5,808 bases of DNA from JBJXFK01 sp046155505 (GTDB lineage: Bacteria; Planctomycetota; Phycisphaerae; UBA1845; Fen-1342). The notes under the pieces were generated by a model that made no database searches, was not told the DNA's origin, and saw only the letters and a list, made by a program, of their open reading frames with translations. The stretch spans positions 1 through 5,808 of the forward strand of contig JBJXFK010000170.1 of NCBI GenBank assembly GCA_046155505.1. The letters run 5' to 3'. How positions within the stretch are numbered: position 1 is the stretch's first letter; the number at the start of each line of letters is the position of its first letter. This document shows, piece by piece, positions 1 through 4,666 of this stretch. A program made the translations under genes and the position numbers.

Positions 1-2
1 CG

Positions 3-434
3 GGTCGCATCACCGTGACCGACCCGCGCATGTCACGCTTCTGGATCACGCTCGAACAGGGCGTGCGCTTCACGATTTCGTGCATCGAACAAATGCAGGG
101 CGGCGAGGTGTTCATCCCGAAATTGCCCAGCATGAACGTCGTCGATCTCGCGCGCACCATCGCACCAGGGGCGCAAGTCGAGTTCATCGGCATCCGCCCC
201 GGCGAAAAGCTGCACGAGGCGATGCTCAGCGACGACGAAGCCCGCGCGACGTTCGAGCTGGACGATCGCTATGTGCTCACGGCCGGCGATCGCGAACACG
301 CGCTGGAGCATTGGCAATCGCGCGGCTCGCGCCTGCCCGACGGCTTCGCCTATACGAGCCAAAACAACGATCACTGGTTGAGCATCGACGAGATGAAGGA
401 GCTGCTGCGTGCCGCTGAACCCTGCACAGTCTGA
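3..434 (+). CDS. pseB: PseB, UDP-GlcNAc 4,6-dehydratase/5-epimerase (inverting), C-terminal part
   Basis: PseB catalyses the first step of pseudaminic acid synthesis: NADP-dependent 4,6-dehydration with C5 inversion of UDP-GlcNAc to the 4-keto-6-deoxy-L-arabino sugar. Only the last 143 residues are present; the reading frame is open to the left edge, so the start and the Rossmann half lie upstream. The visible part begins with TDPRMSRFWITLEQGV, which matches the substrate-domain signature TDxRMTRFWITLEQGV of PseB and related short-chain dehydrogenase/reductase-type sugar dehydratases. It continues with EVFIPKLPSMNVVDLA, then GIRPGEKLHEAML, and ends near YTSQNNDHWLSIDEM, all family-typical. 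A GTG at 15 is only an internal codon. The gene overlaps the next (pseC) by 26 bp. I judge PseB more likely than the retaining homologue used in legionaminic acid synthesis because of this signature and the adjacent PseC. Family assignment is firm; substrate is inferred. Confidence 0.9.
   Translation, partial: GRITVTDPRMSRFWITLEQGVRFTISCIEQMQGGEVFIPKLPSMNVVDLARTIAPGAQVEFIGIRPGEKLHEAMLSDDEARATFELDDRYVLTAGDREHALEHWQSRGSRLPDGFAYTSQNNDHWLSIDEMKELLRAAEPCTV
396..401 (+). promoter_or_regulatory. Ribosome binding site for pseC GTG start
   Basis: AAGGAG lies 7 nt before the GTG at 409, inside the pseB coding sequence. It decides the pseC start in favour of this GTG, which precedes the conserved LPYARQTID segment by about 19 codons. 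Confidence 0.75.
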
Positions 435-1608
435 AGATTCCACGCTGGTCACCCGCGCGACGCCGCTGCCTTATGCGCGACAAACGATCGACGAGGCCGA
501 CATCGCCGCCGTGGTCGATACGCTGCGCTCGCCCTATCTGACCACCGGACCGCGCGTGCGCGAGTTCGAAGCGTCGCTGCAGGCCGAGGTCGGCGTCGAG
601 CACGCCGTCGCGGTGAGCAATGGCACGGCGGCGCTGCACGCGGCGATGCACGCGCTGGGCATCGGGCAGGGTGATCAGGTGATCCTGCCGCCGATGACGT
701 TCGCCGCGACCGCGAACGCGGTGGTGTTCCAAGGCGCGACGCCGCGATTTGTCGATGTCGATGCCGACACGCTGCTGCTCGACCCCGCAGCGCTCGAAGA
801 CGCGATCAATTCCAACACGCGGGCTATCGTCGCTGTCGATTATGCGGGGCAGCCGTGCGACTATGACGCGATTCGCACGGTCGCGGCCAAGCATCGATTA
901 CCGATTGTGGCCGACGCGTGTCACGCGCTCGGCGGCGAATGCCACGGGCGAAAGGTCGGCACGCTGGCCGACATCAGCACGTTCAGCTTTCATCCGGTCA
1001 AGCCGATCACGACCTGCGAAGGCGGCATGTGCGTGACCAGCGATCAGCGGCTCGCCGATCGCATGCGGCAATTTCGCAATCACGGCATCCTCGGCGATCA
1101 CCACGAGCGCGCCCGGCGCGGGACGTGGCAATATGAGATGACCGACATCGGCTACAACTATCGCCTCTCCGATGTGCATGCGGCGCTCGGCACTTCGCAA
1201 CTCCGCAAACTCGCGAAGTGGCAGCAGCGACGGCAAGCGATCGCGGCGATCTATGACGCGGCGATCGGCGAGATCGACGGCGTCACGCCGATTGCGATGC
1301 GTGCCGGCGTGATTCACGCGTATCACCTGTATGTCGTGCGGATCGACGCGGATCGATTCGGCGTGTCGCGCGATGATGTATTCGCCGCCATGCGCGAGCG
1401 GAATATCTGCTGCAATGTTCATTACCTGCCGGTGCATCTGCATCCGTTTTATCGCGAGCGGCTCGGCACGCGGCCGGGCACCTGTCCGAATGCCGAGTTG
1501 GCCGGCGAGCAGATATTGTCGCTGCCGATGTTCGCGGCGATGACCGACGGCGACGTGGAAGACGTGATCGCAGCTTTGCGGCAGATCGCGACGGAGGCTC
1601 GCCGGTGA
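409..1608 (+). CDS. pseC: PseC, PLP-dependent UDP-4-amino sugar aminotransferase (DegT/DnrJ/EryC1/StrS)
   Basis: This 399-residue protein belongs to the DegT/DnrJ/EryC1/StrS sugar aminotransferases. In this context it would transfer an amino group from glutamate to C4 of the PseB product, giving UDP-4-amino-4,6-dideoxy-L-AltNAc. Visible landmarks are LPYARQTIDEADIAAVVDTL at the N-terminus, SNGTAALHAAM (residues 70-80, cofactor phosphate region), the aspartate of VADACHALGG (D169, pyridine-nitrogen contact) and the PLP-binding lysine in STFSFHPVKPITT (K198). GYNYRLSDVHAALG (248-261) is followed by the substrate-side HYLPVHLHPFY. All catalytic positions expected for the family are present and the length is normal, with about 19 extra residues ahead of the conserved N-terminus. 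The start is a GTG supported by AAGGAG at 396. It overlaps pseB by 26 bp and the next gene by 4 bp, implying translational coupling. Confidence 0.93.
   Translation: MPLNPAQSEDSTLVTRATPLPYARQTIDEADIAAVVDTLRSPYLTTGPRVREFEASLQAEVGVEHAVAVSNGTAALHAAMHALGIGQGDQVILPPMTFAATANAVVFQGATPRFVDVDADTLLLDPAALEDAINSNTRAIVAVDYAGQPCDYDAIRTVAAKHRLPIVADACHALGGECHGRKVGTLADISTFSFHPVKPITTCEGGMCVTSDQRLADRMRQFRNHGILGDHHERARRGTWQYEMTDIGYNYRLSDVHAALGTSQLRKLAKWQQRRQAIAAIYDAAIGEIDGVTPIAMRAGVIHAYHLYVVRIDADRFGVSRDDVFAAMRERNICCNVHYLPVHLHPFYRERLGTRPGTCPNAELAGEQILSLPMFAAMTDGDVEDVIAALRQIATEARR
1593..1597 (+). promoter_or_regulatory. Ribosome binding site for the cytidylyltransferase GTG start
   Basis: GGAGG within the end of pseC is 7 nt upstream of the GTG at 1605. 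That GTG overlaps the pseC stop as GTGA. The spacing supports GTG over any later start, and the encoded KRVAIIQARMGS places the nucleotide-binding motif at the very N-terminus as expected. Confidence 0.75.
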
Positions 1609-2336
1609 AAAGGGTCGCCATTATTCAAGCCCGCATGGGCAGCGAGCGTTTGCCGGGCAAGGTGCTGCAACCGATCGGCGGGCGCAGCATGCTCGAACAG
1701 GTCGTGCGGCGAACACAGTGGGCGTCGCAGATCGACGAGATCGTGATCGCGACCACCAAGCTGGAACGCGACAACCCGATTGCCGAACTGTGTCGCCAGC
1801 GCGATTGGCTCTGCTATCGCGGCAGCGAAAACGATGTGCTGGCCCGCTATGTCGAGGCGGCCCGCATGGTCGGTGCGTCGATCGTGGTGCGCATCACGTC
1901 GGATTGCCCGTTGATCGATCCGAACATCATCGACGCCGTGACGGGGTTGCTGACGAGCAATCTCGATCGACTCGATTACGTCTGCAACTTTCTGCCCGTG
2001 CGGACGTTTCCGCGCGGGCTCGATGTCGAGGCGTTCACGCGATCGGCGCTTGAGCAGGCCGACACCGAGGACACGAACCCCGAGTGGCGCGAGCATGTGA
2101 CCGAGTACATCCTGCACAACCCGCACCGCTTTCGGGCCGAGGGCCTGACGACGACCGCCGACATGAGCATGTTGCGCTGGACGGTGGACACGCCGGACGA
2201 TCTGCGACTGGTGCGTTCGATATTCGAGCACATGGGCGACAAGCGATTCGGCTGGCGCGACGTGCTCGACGCGTATGAGCGAAACGCGGAGTGGGCGACG
2301 ATGAACAACCATGTGGTGCAAAAGGCAGTCGCGTAA
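1605..2336 (+). CDS. spsF: SpsF-type cytidylyltransferase (NTP transferase family), predicted CMP-pseudaminate synthetase
   Basis: This 243-residue protein is a cytidylyltransferase-3 family member closest in motif to Bacillus subtilis SpsF. It would couple CTP to the nonulosonic acid, giving the CMP-sugar donor and pyrophosphate, the role PseF has in Campylobacter and Helicobacter. Seen in the sequence: AIIQARMGSERLPGKVL at residues 5-21 (nucleotide-binding loop), YRGSENDVLARYVEAA at 71-86, RITSDCPLIDPNIID at 96-110 with metal-site aspartate D100, and RWTVDTPDDLRLV at 191-203 with D195. The QARMGSxRLPGK form differs from the PARxGSKxIPxKN form of classical NeuA/PseF. It sits exactly between PseC and PseG, as expected for a nonulosonic acid pathway. 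The nucleotide and sugar specificity are inferred from context, since some SpsF-like proteins are only annotated as generic NTP transferases. Confidence 0.85.
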   Translation: MKRVAIIQARMGSERLPGKVLQPIGGRSMLEQVVRRTQWASQIDEIVIATTKLERDNPIAELCRQRDWLCYRGSENDVLARYVEAARMVGASIVVRITSDCPLIDPNIIDAVTGLLTSNLDRLDYVCNFLPVRTFPRGLDVEAFTRSALEQADTEDTNPEWREHVTEYILHNPHRFRAEGLTTTADMSMLRWTVDTPDDLRLVRSIFEHMGDKRFGWRDVLDAYERNAEWATMNNHVVQKAVA

Positions 2337-2342
2337 GGCGAC
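2328..2342 (+). other. Small stem-loop around the spsF stop codon
   Basis: GTCGC and GCGAC form a 5-bp stem with the loop GTAAG, which holds the TAA stop at 2334-2336. It is short and has no U-tract, so it is unlikely to be a terminator. It may simply be chance in GC-rich DNA. Confidence 0.3.
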
Positions 2343-2343
2343 C

Positions 2344-2373
2344 GGGGAGCACCGGCTTGGGGAGCATCGGCAT
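2344..2373 (+). repeat. 15-bp imperfect tandem duplication covering the pseG ribosome binding site
   Basis: GGGGAGCACCGGCTT at 2344 is followed directly by GGGGAGCATCGGCAT at 2359; 13 of 15 positions match. The second copy supplies the pseG Shine-Dalgarno (GGGGAG, 2359-2364), 7 nt before ATG 2372. The first copy holds the same purine core 22 nt upstream. The sequence GGGGAGCACCG also resembles the left edge of the hairpin repeats found inside pseG (TGGAGCACCG), so it may be a decayed repeat fragment. Confidence 0.6.
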
Positions 2374-3964
2374 GAATGCACCAACCATCATCTTCCGCTG
2401 CGACGCTTCGGCCACGCTGGGGCTGGGGCATCTGATGCGCTGCATCGCGCTGGCGGAAGCGCTGCGTGCCAGCGGCGCGCGACTGGTATTCGTCGTGCGA
2501 TCGCATGGAGCACCGCGGCCCTCCGCGGTTTCCCCTGAAGCACCGCGGCCCTGCGCGGTTTCCCCTGAAGCACTGCGGACCTTCGCGGTTCGTGTGGAGC
2601 AGCCGCCCTCGGCTGCCTCTTCGTCGGGGAACAAAAGAGCAAGGAAAAAAGGAAACAAAGTTGTCGCGCCCGCGCATGTCGCAGCGAGCGCCAACCCCGC
2701 CCTGTGGTGCAGCCGCCCTCGGCTGCTTCTTCTCGAAGGGGCATACGCTGCCTTGTCGGAGCGTCAATTTGAGTGCGTGGCTTTACCTATCGCACCGCCG
2801 GCGTTCGATGAGACTCTCGACGAGGTCGACGCATCCGCCCTCATTCGCGTGATTCGCGAGACCAACGCCGATGCAGTTGTTGTCGATCACTACGGCGCGG
2901 ACGAGCGATATCTCGACGCCGTGCGATCGGTTGTGCCGGTGCTGGGTGTCGTCGACGATCTCGCCGACCGCTCGCTTCACGCATGTGACTGGGTGCTCAA
3001 CCCCAGCCCGGCGGCGACCGGATTGCCATATCGATTTTCGCGCGATGTGACTGCGCTGCTCGGCCCGACATTCGCACTGCTGCGGCCGGAGTTCTCGACG
3101 CATCGTGAGGCGACATGCGTTGGGGGACCGATCTCCGACCGGTCTTCCGATGCCGCGCGCGTACTAGTAACGCTCGGCGGCGGGAATCAAACGACGCGGA
3201 TCAACGCAATCGTCGACGCACTCTCACGCTCGCCGCGATCGATGCGCATTCGATTTATTGGCGGCGCATCCGAACCCGGAGCGCAAGCGACGGGGTTTCT
3301 CGCGGGAGCAGAAGACGCTTCGACGCCGAGCGGTGCCGCACCGGGCGAGTTACCCCACTCGCTTGCGCTCGGGGTTCGGATGGATACGGCCCACTCGCTC
3401 GCGCTCGGGGTTCGGATCGAAGCGATCGCGCATCAGCCGAACATCGCGCCGCTGCTCGCCTGGGCCGACGTGGTCGTCACCGGCGGCGGTGCGACGTGCT
3501 GGGAACTCTGCGCCGTAGGCGTGCCGCAAGTCGCAATCGCACTCGAAGCGAATCAGGAACCCAACGTCGCCGGCGTCGCCGCGATTGGCGCGGGAATCTC
3601 GCTGGGTCGCTGGAACGCGACGCTCACCCCCGCGATGGCGGCAAACGCGGTCGAATCGCTGCTCGCGTCGGCACCGCTGCGATCGCGAATGTCGCAAGCC
3701 GGCCGCTCGCGCGTCGATGGCGCAGGGGCGGACCGCGCGGCTCAAATTCTCCTCGACCGAATCGCGGGCAACCGCGCGCTGGGGGACCGGTCTCCGACCG
3801 GTCTTTCTTCAAACTCGCCCCAAGAAGAAAAGAAAGACCGGTCAGAGACCGGTCCCTCAGCGCAAGGCTTCTCGAATCAGCCCGAGATCCGTCCTCCAGC
3901 GCACACCTCCGAGCAAGCCGCAACAAATCGTCGCACCGCAACTTGCGAGGTGTCCCATGCCTGA
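2372..3964 (+). CDS. pseG: PseG-like UDP-sugar hydrolase, enlarged by in-frame palindromic repeat insertions
   Basis: PseG removes UDP from UDP-2,4-diacylamido-2,4,6-trideoxy-L-altrose so that the free sugar can enter the NeuB-like synthase. Core motifs are intact: RCDASATLGLGHLMRC (residues 9-24, with H20 matching the catalytic histidine of the GxGH loop), ADAVVVDHYGADERYLDAV (167-185), GVVDDLADR (192-200), GPTFALLRPEF (231-241), VLVTLGGGNQT (264-274), PLLAWADVVVTGGGATCWEL (360-379) and ALEANQEPN (390-398). The start at 2372 has GGGGAG 7 nt upstream; an upstream in-frame ATG at 2291 lies inside spsF and is rejected. The protein is 530 residues, against about 270-350 for the family. The surplus falls in four places: residues about 46-123, 251-256, about 300-349 and about 468-498. 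Each corresponds to repeat DNA read without a stop. The lysine-rich stretches (KRARKKGNK, EEKKDR) come from A-rich linkers in those blocks. The reaction is inferred from the family. Whether the swollen protein is active is unknown. Confidence 0.85.
   Translation: MNAPTIIFRCDASATLGLGHLMRCIALAEALRASGARLVFVVRSHGAPRPSAVSPEAPRPCAVSPEALRTFAVRVEQPPSAASSSGNKRARKKGNKVVAPAHVAASANPALWCSRPRLLLLEGAYAALSERQFECVALPIAPPAFDETLDEVDASALIRVIRETNADAVVVDHYGADERYLDAVRSVVPVLGVVDDLADRSLHACDWVLNPSPAATGLPYRFSRDVTALLGPTFALLRPEFSTHREATCVGGPISDRSSDAARVLVTLGGGNQTTRINAIVDALSRSPRSMRIRFIGGASEPGAQATGFLAGAEDASTPSGAAPGELPHSLALGVRMDTAHSLALGVRIEAIAHQPNIAPLLAWADVVVTGGGATCWELCAVGVPQVAIALEANQEPNVAGVAAIGAGISLGRWNATLTPAMAANAVESLLASAPLRSRMSQAGRSRVDGAGADRAAQILLDRIAGNRALGDRSPTGLSSNSPQEEKKDRSETGPSAQGFSNQPEIRPPAHTSEQAATNRRTATCEVSHA
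2506..2594 (+). repeat. Array of three about 30-bp CCGCGG hairpin repeats inside pseG
   Basis: Three head-to-tail units start at 2506, 2536 and 2566 (30, 30 and 29 bp). The first reads TGGAGCA, then CCGCGG, loop CCCT, CCGCGG, then TTTCCCC, giving a 7-bp stem (ACCGCGG/CCGCGGT). Units two and three are progressively diverged (CCGCGG-CCCT-GCGCGG, then CTGCGG-ACCT-TCGCGG). In the pseG frame the array encodes the decapeptide-like APRPSAVSPE repeated. There are no spacers, so it is not a CRISPR array. Confidence 0.9.
2595..2740 (+). repeat. Two GCAGCCG hairpin repeats flanking an A-rich segment inside pseG
   Basis: Direct copies lie at 2595-2629 and 2704-2740. Each carries AGCAGCCG or the near-identical TGCAGCCG, loop CCCT, then CGGCTGC, followed by a TCTTC-type tail and a GGGG end. 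They share the loop and left flank (TGGAGCA) with the CCGCGG units just upstream but have a different, still self-complementary stem. Between them lies a purine-rich tract (2626-2660) with runs of A, unlike the surrounding GC-rich coding DNA. It is read as a lysine/arginine-rich peptide, followed by an alanine-rich stretch. Confidence 0.85.
3123..3146 (+). repeat. GACCGGTC-type hairpin repeat in the inter-domain linker of pseG
   Basis: GGGGACCGATCTCCGACCGG followed by TCTT is one copy of the unit found twice more at 3782-3806 and, inverted, 3833-3857. Two near-copies of the self-complementary octamer GACCGGTC, one with a G-to-A change, are separated by TCC and can form a short-loop hairpin. 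It encodes GPISDRSS, between the LLRPEF end of the N-terminal domain and the VLVTLGGG start of the C-terminal domain. Confidence 0.8.
3268..3417 (+). repeat. Inverted plus tandem copies of the CGCTTGCGCTC/GGGTTCG repeat inside pseG
   Basis: The 23-nt segment 3268-3290 is the reverse complement of 3359-3381 at 22 of 23 positions. This makes a long stem with a 68-nt loop. A second direct copy occurs at 3395-3417, two mismatches from the inverted arm, giving a 36-bp period for the direct pair. The direct copies are translated as HSLALGVR twice (residues 329-336 and 341-348). The block separates FIGG (295-298) from the NIAPLLAWAD motif by about 58 residues where roughly 20-30 are usual. Confidence 0.88.
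3776..3863 (+). repeat. Near-perfect 31-bp inverted repeat (GACCGGTC family) at the 3' end of pseG
   Basis: Arms 3776-3806 and 3833-3863 are reverse complements at 29 of 31 positions, with a 26-nt loop (3807-3832). Each arm itself contains two GACCGGTC octamers separated by TCC or AGA, so nested hairpins are possible. The structure sits between the last recognisable pseG segment (AAQILLDRIAG) and the start of the methyltransferase gene. It is read through as part of the pseG tail. The strong RNA stem inside an operon could affect mRNA decay or polarity; this is inference. Confidence 0.9.
3947..3950 (+). promoter_or_regulatory. Ribosome binding site for the methyltransferase
   Basis: GAGG is 6 nt ahead of ATG 3957, within the last codons of pseG. 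It selects this ATG, which precedes the conserved FWLDEY segment. In-frame sequence further upstream is only pseG read in another frame. Confidence 0.65.
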
Positions 3965-4661
3965 CACCTTCTGGCTCGACGAATATCGCCAGAAAGCCGC
4001 CCTTGCCGACCCGGTCGCGCAGAGTGGGCGCGGCCACCGCTTCGAGGCGGTCGAGTTTCTGCACGTCGTGCGGCAAATGCTCGGCTTGCTCGACCTGCGC
4101 CCGCATCACACGCTCGCCGATGTCGGCTGCGCGTGCGGCCTGCTCACGATTCCGCTCAGCGCATGCTGTCGTCACATCATCGCCGTCGAGCCGGTCGACG
4201 AACTCCGCGCGCTGCTACAAACCAACACCGCCGCGTTCGACAACGTCGAGGTGCTCGCCGGCCATGCCGCTGCGCTGCCGCTCGACGCGCATACGTGCGA
4301 CCGCGTGCTCATGCTCGAAGTAGTACAGCTAATCGCGCCGAGCGAACTGCCCGCCGTGTGCGCCGAGCTTCGCCGCGTCGCGCGTCCACGCGGGCGAATT
4401 GTGATCGCATCGGTGCCCGATGCCGAGATGCGCGACGCGTTCCTTGGTCCCTATCTTGTGGGCGTCGAAGCCGCGACCCACTTGTCGCCCGACGAAAAAC
4501 GCCGCATCGTCGCCCGCAACCAGGCCGCCCATTGGCACAGCCGCGACGAGTTTCGCTCGATCTGGTCGGCGTTCGGCGGGCGCTGCGAATTTCGTTCGCT
4601 GCCCAAGAGCGACCCGCACGCCGGGCATCGTTTTCACCTGGTGGTCACACTCGCGGAGTAG
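3957..4661 (+). CDS. Class I SAM-dependent methyltransferase
   Basis: This 234-residue protein has a single Rossmann-like methyltransferase fold. Motif I is LADVGCACGLLTIPLS (residues 53-68), the acidic SAM-ribose residue is E78 in IIAVEP, motif II is NVEVLAGHAAALPLD (96-110), and the following strand is CDRVLMLEVVQLIAP (114-128) with PRGRIVIASVPD (144-155). The N-terminal FWLDEYRQKAA and QSGRG segment resembles the leader of sugar-cluster methyltransferases. The length is normal and no signal peptide or membrane helix is seen. It overlaps pseG by 8 bp (ATGCCTGA) and is followed after 5 bp by the formyltransferase, so it belongs to the operon. A role in O- or N-methylation of the nonulosonic acid or its precursor is likely from context, but acceptor and position cannot be read from the sequence. 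Confidence 0.85.
   Translation: MPDTFWLDEYRQKAALADPVAQSGRGHRFEAVEFLHVVRQMLGLLDLRPHHTLADVGCACGLLTIPLSACCRHIIAVEPVDELRALLQTNTAAFDNVEVLAGHAAALPLDAHTCDRVLMLEVVQLIAPSELPAVCAELRRVARPRGRIVIASVPDAEMRDAFLGPYLVGVEAATHLSPDEKRRIVARNQAAHWHSRDEFRSIWSAFGGRCEFRSLPKSDPHAGHRFHLVVTLAE
4655..4658 (+). promoter_or_regulatory. Ribosome binding site for the formyltransferase
   Basis: GGAG, overlapping the last codons of the methyltransferase gene, lies 8 nt before ATG 4667. The other nearby ATG (4662) runs into a stop after two codons. Confidence 0.65.
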
Positions 4662-4666
4662 ATGCG

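Noticed and set aside
2291..2371. Upstream in-frame ATG at 2291 as the pseG start
   Set aside because: It would lie inside spsF, lacks a suitable ribosome binding site and adds residues not seen in PseG proteins. ATG 2372 has GGGGAG at 7 nt and places the conserved GLGH loop correctly.
1449..2384. Long minus-strand open frames opposite pseC/spsF and at 2035-2694
   Set aside because: They are antisense shadows typical of GC-rich codon bias, lack recognisable motifs and lie over strongly supported + strand genes.
2506..2594. Possible CRISPR-like array with about 30-bp repeats
   Set aside because: The units are directly contiguous with no unique spacers, and each is internally palindromic. It is a tandem hairpin repeat.
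3780..3865. Rho-independent terminator inside the operon
   Set aside because: The stem is strong but is followed by CAGCGCAAGG rather than a U-tract, and the downstream genes overlap in coupled fashion. It is reported as a repeat hairpin only.
2372..3964. pseG as a pseudogene
   Set aside because: The frame is uninterrupted, all core motifs including the catalytic histidine are present, and ribosome binding site and downstream overlap are intact. Loss of activity through the insertions cannot be excluded, but nothing in the sequence demonstrates it.
3115..4323. Long + strand open frame running from within pseG into the methyltransferase
   Set aside because: It is an arginine-rich out-of-frame reading of pseG and of the repeats, with no domain and no plausible start.
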